NCBI RefSeq assembly: GCF_020991125.1
Contig: NZ_CP087715.1
Span: 4,069,501 to 4,133,500, forward strand
DNA from: Microbulbifer celer
GTDB lineage: Bacteria; Pseudomonadota; Gammaproteobacteria; Pseudomonadales; Cellvibrionaceae
Reading direction: 5' to 3'
DNA: 64,000 nt
This document shows positions 35,026 through 43,098 of this stretch, piece after piece (position 1 is the first letter of the stretch; each line of letters begins with the position of its first letter). The notes beneath the pieces are model-generated. The model was not told where the DNA came from and made no database searches. It saw nothing but the letters and a program-made list of their open reading frames with translations. Made by a program: the position numbers and the translations under genes.

Positions 35026-36948
35026 CTATTTCTCGAAGTAGGTGTACCCGCTCATCGAAGCGGTATAAGTGTGCAAAATATCCTTACGCTGCTGGGGAGT
35101 AATCCGCTTCTCTTTGACCGCCCGCTCCGCCAATTTTCGGAAGCGCTCAAACAAATCCTGCGGTGAGTACTCCACATAGCTCAGCACATCCGCAATACTG
35201 TCCCCGTGAATCTCACGGCTGTAATCCACACTGCCGTCTTCTTCAATTCGTACACTCACCACATTCGTATCACCGAACAGATTGTGCAGATCGCCCAGCG
35301 TCTCCTGATAAGCTCCCACCAGAAAAGTACCGAGAATATAATCCTCACCCTCTTTCAAAGGATGCAAAGGCAACGTCTTGCGCACATCCTGGCGATCGAT
35401 AAAACGATCGATCTTGCCATCACAGTCGCAGGTAATATCCGCAATAATGGCCGAGCGCGTTGGCGCCTCATCCAGGCGGTGTACCGGCAACAGCGGGAAC
35501 AACTGATCGATCGCCCAGATATCCGGCAGCGACTGGAACACGCTCACATTCGCGTAATAAATATCGGACAACACCTCCGGCAGCGCCTGCAGATCCACCG
35601 GCACCTGATCCACCTCATCCAGCAGTTTGCGAATCTTCTGCGCACACTGCAAAAACAGATTCTCCGCCAGCGCGCGATCCCGCAAGTTAACCTGCCCATG
35701 CAGATACAGTGAACGGATCTCATCGCGATAGTAGAGGCCGTCGTTGTAACTCTCTTGCAGGTTCTTCGCCGTCACGCTATTCAGCGCATCCTGCAGGTAC
35801 TTCAACATGGGGTGCGCATCCTCGCCAATCTGATCCTCTTCCAGCTCGATCGGCTCAAAACTGGTGGTGTCCAGAATGTTGAACAGCAACACCGACGAGT
35901 AGGCTACCGTGGCACGACCGGACTCGGTAATGATCACCGGGTGGTCCACGCCCTCGCTGTCGAGGGTGCCCATGATCGCTTCCACCACATCCACGCAGTA
36001 CTCATCCAGGGAGTAGTTCTTGGAGTGGGTGTAATTGGTCTTGGAGCCGTCGTAGTCCACCGCCAGACCGCCGCCGAGATCCAGATATCCCATAGGGGCG
36101 CCTTCTTCTACCAGATCCGCATAGTAACGGCAGGCTTCCAGTACGCCGGTGCGGATATCTCGGATATTCGGCACCTGTGAACCCAGATGGTAGTGCAGCA
36201 GCTTCAGGCACTGCAGCATGTCGTGTTCGCGCAGCCGGTCCACCATGGCGATCAGATCATTACTGCCGAGGCCGAAAATACTGCGATCGCCACTGGTGGC
36301 GTTCCAGTAGCCGCCCACCTTGCTGGCGAGCTTGATGCGCACGCCGATGTTCGGCTCTACCTGTTCGCGCTTGGCGCAGTGGATGATGGTGTCCACCTCC
36401 GACGGCGTTTCCACCACGAAGAACACCTGTACGCCAAGACGCTGGGCCTGCAAACCCAAGTTGATAAATTCTTCGTCCTTGTAGCCGTTGCACACGATCA
36501 ACGCGTCAGTGTTGTCCAGGATCGACAGCGCGGCAATCAGTTCCGCCTTGCTGCCTGCTTCCAGACCGTGGCCGAATTGACGTCCGGCGCGGGCGATCTC
36601 TTCGATCACCTGGCATTGCTGGTTGACCTTGATCGGGAAAACGCCGCGGAACACATTGTTGTAACCACTGCTCTCGATTGCGCTGCGGAACGAATTGTTG
36701 ATGCGCGCGATCTGGGCGTCGAGCAGGTTCTCAAAGCGCACCAGTAACGGCATACCGAGGCCGCGCTCGGTGGCACCGTGGGCAATATCCAGCAACGAGA
36801 CCGCGTGCAGTTCGCCGTTTTCATTCTTGATCTCCACGGTCATCTCGCCGCGTTGATTCAGATTGAAATAGCCGGCGCCCCAGTTGCGGATGCCGTAGAG
36901 TTCTGCGGAGTCTTCGCAGGTCCAGTTATCGATTTCTTGCTGTTTCAT
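35026..36948 (-). CDS. speA: Biosynthetic arginine decarboxylase
   Basis: A 640-residue PLP enzyme (E. coli SpeA 658) making agmatine from arginine. PLP lysine in VFPIKVNQQ, GLEAGSKAEL, the glycine loop YLDLGGGLAVDYDGS, and the interface residues near VSVFQSLPDIWAIDQLFP are all present. It is the first gene of the minus-strand polyamine group and is separated from the next gene by the pair 6/7 elements. Confidence 0.96.
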   Translation of the reverse strand: MKQQEIDNWTCEDSAELYGIRNWGAGYFNLNQRGEMTVEIKNENGELHAVSLLDIAHGATERGLGMPLLVRFENLLDAQIARINNSFRSAIESSGYNNVFRGVFPIKVNQQCQVIEEIARAGRQFGHGLEAGSKAELIAALSILDNTDALIVCNGYKDEEFINLGLQAQRLGVQVFFVVETPSEVDTIIHCAKREQVEPNIGVRIKLASKVGGYWNATSGDRSIFGLGSNDLIAMVDRLREHDMLQCLKLLHYHLGSQVPNIRDIRTGVLEACRYYADLVEEGAPMGYLDLGGGLAVDYDGSKTNYTHSKNYSLDEYCVDVVEAIMGTLDSEGVDHPVIITESGRATVAYSSVLLFNILDTTSFEPIELEEDQIGEDAHPMLKYLQDALNSVTAKNLQESYNDGLYYRDEIRSLYLHGQVNLRDRALAENLFLQCAQKIRKLLDEVDQVPVDLQALPEVLSDIYYANVSVFQSLPDIWAIDQLFPLLPVHRLDEAPTRSAIIADITCDCDGKIDRFIDRQDVRKTLPLHPLKEGEDYILGTFLVGAYQETLGDLHNLFGDTNVVSVRIEEDGSVDYSREIHGDSIADVLSYVEYSPQDLFERFRKLAERAVKEKRITPQQRKDILHTYTASMSGYTYFEK

Positions 36949-37299
36949 GGCGTCTATTGAGTGGTGAAAACCGGTGTGGGTTCCGCGGTGTGTTCGGGGC
37001 GCGAATCTTGGGCCCAGTATGGGCGGAAAGCAATAACTATAGATAAGAAAATTTGCCCTTTTTTCAAAGGCGGAAAATTAAATTTTTGTTCGGTTTTCTG
37101 CCCGCTTCAACGTGGTTTGCCATTGAGCCAGAGCCGGGTGGCGAAAGACGCCTTCTCTGGACGTCGAAAAGAGAATGCGGGGTAAAAAAGGCGACCCGGG
37201 AGGGGGTCGCCAGAGGCAATTAACCGAATAAAGGTTCGGTTATTTGGGGTTGGAGTCGGTACCGATGAAGCCGATACGGATAGCTGCAACGGTCAGGGT
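36949..37299. other. 351-bp gap between speA and the DUF6515-like gene
   Basis: No gene is seen. It holds the speA leader, an A/T-rich stretch near 37035-37085 suitable for a promoter, the terminator at 37184-37211, and a small AACCGAA/TTCGGTT inverted repeat at 37222-37241. Confidence 0.6.
37184..37211 (-). terminator. Rho-independent terminator of the 37300 gene
   Basis: An eight-base stem GGCGACCC with a six-base loop is followed, on the minus strand, by T6. It lies 89 bp after the stop of the DUF6515-like gene. Confidence 0.85.
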
Positions 37300-37989
37300 T
37301 TACATAAATCCAGGGTTGGCCACGACCAGGTAACCACGACGCTGGTGATCCCAGCGGTAGTAGGTGTCGTAGGCGACAAAATAATTCAGGCCGTTAAACA
37401 TTATGCTGACTGCGCTGCCCGGCAGGGTGCGAACAAAGGCTCCCACGGGCGCTGGCGCCACCACATAACCGGGGCCGTGCGGGCGGTAGAAAATACCGTC
37501 GCTGAAGTAATAACCGAGACCACCAAAACTCAGACTGATGTAGGTACTCGGCAGGCGCTTCCAGCGGTGCCCGTAATGGTAGCGAGAGGGGCGCCAGCGG
37601 TGTTTGTGCGCAATGCGTACCGGACGGTGATGTTTGCGGTGTCCGGGCCGGTAGTGCTTGCGATACCCCCGGCGATGATCCTTGGCATATTTGCGGCCGC
37701 GATCCTGCCAGTCGCGACGATCTTTTCGCTCATGGCGATCCCGGCGATCTCGCCTGTCGTGACGATCCCATCTTTTATCGCGATCGCGCTTGTGGCCTTT
37801 GCGGGCATCCCGACGGCGTTTATCCACCTTGCGTTCGATACGCCGAATCTTGTCGTGATGCTCGCGCTTCTTCTGTTGAGTCTGCCACTGGTCGCGGCGG
37901 TCGTGGTGGCGATCGTCGCGGTCTGCCAATGCGGGCGCTGTGGTGAGTAGCAGGCTGGCAGTAGTGATGGCGGTGATCAGTATTTTCAT
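37300..37989 (-). CDS. Arg/His-rich DUF6515-like exported protein
   Basis: A 229-residue protein with signal peptide MKILITAITTASLLLTTAPALA, then about 100 very basic residues (Arg, Asp, His, Lys; RDRHERKDRRD), then a conserved C-terminal module FYRPHGPGYVVAPAPVGAFV...YDTYYRW. The module parallels the 30050 protein and fits DUF6515. GGAGAG precedes the ATG at 37989; the upstream frame is not coding. The charged half could bind nucleic acid, polysaccharide or metal. Divergent from panC. Confidence 0.75.
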   Translation of the reverse strand: MKILITAITTASLLLTTAPALADRDDRHHDRRDQWQTQQKKREHHDKIRRIERKVDKRRRDARKGHKRDRDKRWDRHDRRDRRDRHERKDRRDWQDRGRKYAKDHRRGYRKHYRPGHRKHHRPVRIAHKHRWRPSRYHYGHRWKRLPSTYISLSFGGLGYYFSDGIFYRPHGPGYVVAPAPVGAFVRTLPGSAVSIMFNGLNYFVAYDTYYRWDHQRRGYLVVANPGFM

Positions 37990-38146
37990 GGGGCTCTCCA
38001 CGGCCGCGCTGTCGCGGCTTTCAGTGCCCCGTTGGTGGGGCGCTGTGTCTGGTCTTTTCTGAATCTGGAGCCCAGTTTGCCGGGAGTACACTGAATCCTT
38101 CCTGAACCAGTGATAACGCTTTGGCACTCGATTTCTTGAAACCGAA

Positions 38147-38171
38147 TATGACCAATGGTTCGGGTATTGGT
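38147..38171. promoter_or_regulatory. Inverted repeat between divergent promoters
   Basis: TGACCAAT-N9-ATTGGTCA, eight-base arms, perfect. It lies 36 bp upstream of the chosen panC start and in the gap shared with the divergent DUF6515-like gene. It could be an operator; no family is identified. Confidence 0.4.
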
Positions 38172-38206
38172 CACGTTATTTGTTCGCAACCACGCCGGAG
38201 GGTAAT

Positions 38207-39091
38207 ATGCCGCGCGAGTTAACATCTGGCGGGACCCCGGCAATGCAAGTTTTTCACCACGTGGCCAGCCTGCGCGAGGCGCTGAATCAGGCCCGTCGCG
38301 ATGGCAAGACCATCGGTTTCGTGCCCACTATGGGCAATCTCCACGACGCCCATATCGAGCTGGTCAAACTGGCGCAGCAGTCCTGTGATGTGGTGGTGGT
38401 CTCGATCTTCGTCAACCGCTTGCAATTCGGCCTGAATGAAGACTGGGACACCTATCCGCGCACCATGCAGAACGACATGGCGAGGCTGCGCGCGGCGGAG
38501 TGTGATTTCCTGTTCCACCCCGAGGAGAGTGAGATCTACCCCAACGGTATGGATCAGCAGACCCGAGTGGTGTGCCCGGCCATGACCGATGTGCTGTGTG
38601 GCGCCAGTCGGCCGGGTCACTTCGAGGGAGTGACCACGGTGGTGGCGAAGCTGTTCAATATCGTGCAGCCGCACAAGGCGGTATTCGGGATCAAGGATTT
38701 CCAGCAACTGGCGGTGATCCGCCGCATGGTGGAAGACCTGTGCATTCCGGTGGAAATCGTGGCGGCGCCGGTACATCGGGAAGACGATGGCCTGGCGATG
38801 AGTTCCCGCAACGGTTATCTGACCGAGGAGGAGCGCCCCAAGGTGGCGGTGCTGAACCAATCGTTGAACTGGGCACGCGCGGAAATCGAGAATGGCCGCC
38901 GGGATTTTATGGCGCTGGAAGATGAGGCGAAGGCGCGGATCGAGCAGGCAGGTTTCAAGGTGGATTATTTCTCCATCTGTAACAGCAAAGATCTGCAGCC
39001 GGCGGCCCACGATGACCGTGAGATCACCTTGCTGGGCGCCATGTACACCAGCGGTGCGCGTCTGATTGATAATGTTTCCCTGAGTATGTAG
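38207..39091 (+). CDS. panC: Pantothenate synthetase, divergent
   Basis: A 294-residue enzyme that ligates pantoate and beta-alanine with [49 protein letters not shown] and MSSRNGYL identify PanC. Two normally fixed residues differ: the nucleotide-binding HxGH is HDAH (Ala48), and the IFVNP motif reads IFVNR (Arg71). The ATG at 38207 has GGAGGG at ideal spacing; E. coli-like homology starts at the internal ATG at 38243, so either start is possible. panD follows 12 bp later. Confidence 0.92.
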   Translation: MPRELTSGGTPAMQVFHHVASLREALNQARRDGKTIGFVPTMGNLHDAHIELVKLAQQSCDVVVVSIFVNRLQFGLNEDWDTYPRTMQNDMARLRAAECDFLFHPEESEIYPNGMDQQTRVVCPAMTDVLCGASRPGHFEGVTTVVAKLFNIVQPHKAVFGIKDFQQLAVIRRMVEDLCIPVEIVAAPVHREDDGLAMSSRNGYLTEEERPKVAVLNQSLNWARAEIENGRRDFMALEDEAKARIEQAGFKVDYFSICNSKDLQPAAHDDREITLLGAMYTSGARLIDNVSLSM

Positions 39092-39103
39092 AGGAGTTCT
39101 GGT

Positions 39104-39493
39104 ATGCAAATCGAGATGCTGAAGGGCAAGCTGCATATGGCGGCGGTTACGCAGGCGGAGCTCTGGTACGACGGTTCCTGTGCGATTGATGAAGATCTGG
39201 TGGAGCTTGCGGGGTTACGCGAGTTCGAGAAAATCGATATTTATAACGTTTCCAACGGTGAGCGTTTTCACACTTATGTAATTCTGGCCGAGCGTGGTTC
39301 GGGCATCATTTCCATGAACGGCGCGGCGGCGCGTCGGGTGCAGGTTGGGGATCGGATTATTATTGCGGCTTACGGACAGATGTCGGAAGCCGAGGCCGAT
39401 ACGTTCAAGCCGAAGTTGGTTTATCTGGATGCGCAGAATCGGGTTGAGCGGAGTACCAATACTATTCCTGTGCAGATGTCTGAGCCTGTTTGA
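39104..39493 (+). CDS. panD: Aspartate 1-decarboxylase
   Basis: A 129-residue proenzyme making beta-alanine. Self-cleavage occurs at Gly24-Ser25 (YDGSCAID), giving the pyruvoyl group; [15 protein letters not shown] and the C-terminal IPVQM are conserved. GAGGAG lies upstream. It directly follows panC, so both halves of pantothenate assembly are made together. Confidence 0.95.
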   Translation: MQIEMLKGKLHMAAVTQAELWYDGSCAIDEDLVELAGLREFEKIDIYNVSNGERFHTYVILAERGSGIISMNGAAARRVQVGDRIIIAAYGQMSEAEADTFKPKLVYLDAQNRVERSTNTIPVQMSEPV

Positions 39494-39533
39494 TACCTCT
39501 CTGACTTCGTGGTCCTGTTTTTTAGCTGAATCG

Positions 39534-39666
39534 GTGGCGGCAGAGCACCGGGTGGAAGTTTTCAGGACCGAGCTAGGCGCCCCCCTGTGAATACATCCCT
39601 GTAAGCTGCGGCGGCGACGTCCTGTCGCCGACGCTCCTGAAAGCCAATCCCCGGCACTCTGCCTTC
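39534..39666 (+). repeat. Palindromic element 8 (left half of pair 8/9)
   Basis: Begins GTGGCGG and ends GCCTTCA. The outermost arm bases (GGCAGAG) pair, but the middle of the left arm (GTGGAAG) no longer matches the right arm. Small hairpins TACATCCCTGTA and GGCGAC/GTCGCC are intact. The left arm matches the right arm of element 9. Confidence 0.88.
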
Positions 39667-39720
39667 AATTCCACCCTTGTTACTTCGCTCTCTGTCGGAT
39701 CAAAGCGAGAAAGCTGATGC

Positions 39721-39853
39721 GCAGGCCAAGTACCGGGTGCGGGTTTTCAGGAGCGTCGCAAACAGGATGTTTGCGCCGCAGCGCCCATGGATGGGTACAC
39801 AGGGGGGCGCCTAGCTCGGTCCTGAAAACTTCCACCCGGTGCTTGGCCGCCAC
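39721..39853 (-). repeat. Palindromic element 9 (right half of pair 8/9)
   Basis: Ends GCCGCCAC. Outer GGCCAAG arms pair, the middle segments differ (TGCGGG against TGGAAG), and the hairpins are CCCATCCATGGG and an imperfect GCAAACA/TGTTTGC. It precedes the CoA-transferase fusion gene. Confidence 0.88.
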
Positions 39854-39942
39854 TGGGGTTCGCTGGAGGGTTACCCCTGACTTGTGACTGACCCACCATC
39901 CGCCTACCATGCCCCGATCAAGGTAGGAAACCGCATAAAACC

Positions 39943-41814
39943 ATGTCATCCCTGACGCATCCAAAAACCAATGCCCCCCTCAGCTGGGATCAGCTGCTGA
40001 AAAGCGGCTGCCGGATCTTCCTCGGCTCCCACGCCGCCGTGCCCACCGCACTGATGGAGGACCTGATTGCCAACAGCCGCGGCCTCAACGACATCCAGGT
40101 CACCCAGGTCTTCACCCTGTCCGACAATATCTGGGCCGACCGCAAATACGCCGAACTGTTTACCGTCAACGCCCTCTACATCGGCGGCACCGCCATTCGC
40201 AACGCCGTGGCGGAGGGGCGCGCGGACTACACCCCGACATTTCTCTCCGAAGTGCCCAAACTGTTCAGCGACCACGTACTGCCACTGGATGCCGCGCTGA
40301 TCACAGTAAGCCCGCCGGATGAACTGGGTTACTGCTCGCTGGGCGTGAGTGTCGACGTGGTTTCCTCCGCGGTAAAAAATGCCACCACCGTGATTGCCCA
40401 GATCAATCCGTGCATGCCCCGTACCAACGGCCACACCTTTATCCACCGCGACCAGATCGACGCCTGGATGACCGCCGAGAATCCCATTCCCGAATCGCCG
40501 CCACCGGAAATGGATCAGGCGGTGGAGCAGATCGGGCAGTATGTATCTCTGCTGGTGGAAAACGGGACGACCCTGCAGATCGGTATGGGCAAGGTGCACG
40601 ACGCCGTGCTGCGCTATCTCGGCAACCACAAAGACCTGGGCGTCCACTCGGAAATGATGTCCGACGGCATCGCGCGGCTGATGAAAAGTGGCGTGATCAA
40701 CAACCGCAAGAAAACCTTTCACAAAGGCAAAACCATCACCAGCTACTGCATGGGCTCGAAGATGCTGTACGACTTTGTCGACGGCAATCCCCATGTGGAG
40801 CTGTATCCCGCAGAGCACGTCAGTTCGCCGGTAAAAATTGCCCGCAATGACAAGATGGTGGCGATCAACAGTGCGATTGAGGTCGACCTGACCGGGCAGG
40901 TGGTTTCCGACTCTATCGGAAGATTGCTGTACAGCGGTATCGGCGGCCAGGTGGACTTTATCCGCGGCGCGGCGCTCAGCAAGGGTGGCAAGCCGATCAT
41001 CGCATTGCCGTCTACCGCAAGGGATAAAGATGGCAAACTGATCTCCCGTATCGTTGCCTCACTCACTCCCGGCAGCGGCGTGGTCACCTCGCGTGCCCAT
41101 GTGCATTACGTCGTTACCGAATACGGCATCGCCTCCCTGCGCGGGAAGAGTGTGCGCGAACGCACCCTGGAAATGATCCGCATTGCCCACCCGGATTTCC
41201 GCCGCGAACTGCTGGAAAAAGTGCGCGAGTTTTACTGGGTGCCGGAGTATCAGGAGCAGGCCCCCACCACGGTGCCAGAGCTGGGGGCGGTGGAACAGAA
41301 GCGCTACACCTTTGGTGGTATCAAATATACATTGCGCCCCCTGCGCCCCGCCGATGAGCGCAGGCTGCAGGAGTTTTTCTACACCCACAACAAAGAAACC
41401 CTGATGATGCGTTACAACCACCATGTAACGCAGATGTCGCGGGAGAAATCCTGCAGCCTGGTAAGCGTCGATCAGCGCCGGGACCTGGCCCTGTGCTTTG
41501 TCGATAACGACGGCGGGCGCGAAGTGATTCAGGGCGTGGGACGATACTATTTTTACGCGGCGAACAACAGTTGTGAAGTGGCCTTCGTGATCAAGGAGAG
41601 CCGCCGCGGCAAAGGTATTGCCACCACTCTGTTGAAGGAGATGGAAGCGGTGGCGCGCAAGCGCGGCATCGACAAGATGTTTGCCTGCGTACGTCGCGAT
41701 AACAAACCCATGCTCGCAATCTTCGAAAACAGTGGTTTTGTTGCCCGCCCCGGCGACAGTATGGATGAACTGTATCTGGAGCTGGATCTCTCCAGCGCAC
41801 CTGACAAGGACTGA
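39943..41814 (+). CDS. Acetyl-CoA hydrolase/transferase fused to a GNAT acetyltransferase
   Basis: A 623-residue two-part protein. Residues about 1-440 match the acetyl-CoA hydrolase/CoA-transferase family, with the catalytic glutamate expected in GVHSEMMSDG and the CoA-binding GGQVDFIRGA. Residues about 465-620 form a GNAT domain with motif A RRGKGIATTLL. The stop is two bases before the start of an HDAC-family deacetylase gene, and acs follows. One reading is that the protein handles acetyl-CoA and acetylates a target; Acs is the obvious candidate (see findings). Which activity is primary cannot be told from sequence. Confidence 0.88.
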   Translation: MSSLTHPKTNAPLSWDQLLKSGCRIFLGSHAAVPTALMEDLIANSRGLNDIQVTQVFTLSDNIWADRKYAELFTVNALYIGGTAIRNAVAEGRADYTPTFLSEVPKLFSDHVLPLDAALITVSPPDELGYCSLGVSVDVVSSAVKNATTVIAQINPCMPRTNGHTFIHRDQIDAWMTAENPIPESPPPEMDQAVEQIGQYVSLLVENGTTLQIGMGKVHDAVLRYLGNHKDLGVHSEMMSDGIARLMKSGVINNRKKTFHKGKTITSYCMGSKMLYDFVDGNPHVELYPAEHVSSPVKIARNDKMVAINSAIEVDLTGQVVSDSIGRLLYSGIGGQVDFIRGAALSKGGKPIIALPSTARDKDGKLISRIVASLTPGSGVVTSRAHVHYVVTEYGIASLRGKSVRERTLEMIRIAHPDFRRELLEKVREFYWVPEYQEQAPTTVPELGAVEQKRYTFGGIKYTLRPLRPADERRLQEFFYTHNKETLMMRYNHHVTQMSREKSCSLVSVDQRRDLALCFVDNDGGREVIQGVGRYYFYAANNSCEVAFVIKESRRGKGIATTLLKEMEAVARKRGIDKMFACVRRDNKPMLAIFENSGFVARPGDSMDELYLELDLSSAPDKD

Positions 41815-41816
41815 AC

Positions 41817-42743
41817 ATGGCCACCGTTGGATTTTTTACCAGCCCCACCTGCAATCTCCACGATATGGGCGACGACCATCCGGAGTGTCCCGCGCGTCTC
41901 GACGCGATTCAGGACCAGTTACTCAGCAGCGGGATGGAATATGTGCTGCGTTTCTTTGACGCCCCCGAAGCTACGCGCGCGCAACTGGAGCTGGTGCATA
42001 CCCCCGCTTACGTAGAATCGATTTTTGCCCGCGCACCGCAGGAAGGGCTCGAGGTGCTCGACGAGGATACGCGCATGTGTCCGCAGTCGCTGACCGCGGC
42101 GCTGCACGCCGCCGGCGCCGCGGTGGATGCTGTGGATAAAGTGATTGCCGGTGACGTCAACACCGCGTTCTGCTCCGTACGCCCCCCGGGTCATCACGCG
42201 GAGCGCGACAAGGCTATGGGCTTCTGCCTGTTCAACAACATTGCCATCGCCGCTGCCTATGCCCGCCAGCAGTACGGCCTGGAACGGGTGGCGATTCTCG
42301 ACTTCGATGTCCACCACGGCAACGGCACCGAGGACTTTGTTGCCGGTCGCGAGGGCTACCTGCTCTGCTCCAGCTTCCAGTCCCCCTACTATCCTTTTAG
42401 CGGTACCGGTGAATTGCCGGAAAATATCGTCAACACACCGCTCGAGGCCGGTGCGGAAGGCGCCGCACTGCGCAGTCTGGTAGAGGAAATCTGGCTTCCC
42501 GCGCTGGAAAAGTTCCAGCCACAGATGCTGTTCATCTCTGCCGGCTTCGATGGGCATATCGAAGACCCCATGGCGCAGCTGCGATTCCGTGAAGAGGATT
42601 ACCAGTGGGTAACCGACCGGCTGCGGGCGTTCGCGGATAAACACTGTGAGGGGCGGATCGTTTCAGCGCTGGAAGGCGGATATGCGCTGTCCGCGCTGGG
42701 GCGCAGTGTCGTCTCTCACCTCAAGGGCCTGATAGGAAGCTAG
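41817..42743 (+). CDS. Histone deacetylase (AcuC/HDAC)-family protein
   Basis: A 308-residue arginase-fold deacylase. Zinc and active-site motifs are intact: RPPGHHAER, LDFDVHHGNGT, ISAGFDGH and LEGGYAL. Bacterial members deacetylate proteins (AcuC on acetyl-CoA synthetase) or polyamines. It begins two bases after the upstream fusion gene, so the two are translationally coupled, and acs lies 355 bp further on. Polyamine deacetylation is an alternative, given the polyamine genes in the window. Confidence 0.92.
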   Translation: MATVGFFTSPTCNLHDMGDDHPECPARLDAIQDQLLSSGMEYVLRFFDAPEATRAQLELVHTPAYVESIFARAPQEGLEVLDEDTRMCPQSLTAALHAAGAAVDAVDKVIAGDVNTAFCSVRPPGHHAERDKAMGFCLFNNIAIAAAYARQQYGLERVAILDFDVHHGNGTEDFVAGREGYLLCSSFQSPYYPFSGTGELPENIVNTPLEAGAEGAALRSLVEEIWLPALEKFQPQMLFISAGFDGHIEDPMAQLRFREEDYQWVTDRLRAFADKHCEGRIVSALEGGYALSALGRSVVSHLKGLIGS

Positions 42744-43098
42744 TCCAGCTTAGGGGGGATCAGCCTGGGCAGTTGCAGGCAGGGAGTACAACGCACGCGC
42801 GCTGCCTACCGAAGTGCGACCATATTTTCACCTAGTGTGCGTGCCTTGCCAAAAAAGGCACGGGATTCCGGCTGTGGGCTGGGAATCCGCAAAGATCACA
42901 GGCTATGATGGAGTGACAGGAGTGTTGACAGCGTTGTCATCCAGCGACTGCCAGTGGTATAACTTATCGGGATAGGTCTCCTTGGTTGGTGCGAGTAAAT
43001 ACGCGTGCCGTCGGAGACCCACTGCAATGAACAGCGACCGTACCCCTGAACACAGAGCGCGGCGCGGCAGCCCGATAATTCTAATAAGGGAGAAAACA
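42744..43098. other. 355-bp acs leader region
   Basis: No gene is seen. It contains a CGTGCCTT/AAGGCACG hairpin at 42840-42862 without a T tract, a second GGATTCC/GGAATCC hairpin at 42863-42889, and the predicted acs promoter at 42934-42963. Confidence 0.55.
42934..42963 (+). promoter_or_regulatory. Predicted extended -10 promoter of acs
   Basis: TTGTCA and TATAAC (each 5 of 6) are separated by 18 bp, with TGG directly before the -10 as an extended -10 motif. It lies about 135 bp before the acs start. Confidence 0.6.

Noticed and set aside
42840..42862. Hairpin CGTGCCTT/AAGGCACG as a terminator after the HDAC gene
   Set aside because: Neither strand has a T tract next to the stem, so it is noted only as a hairpin.
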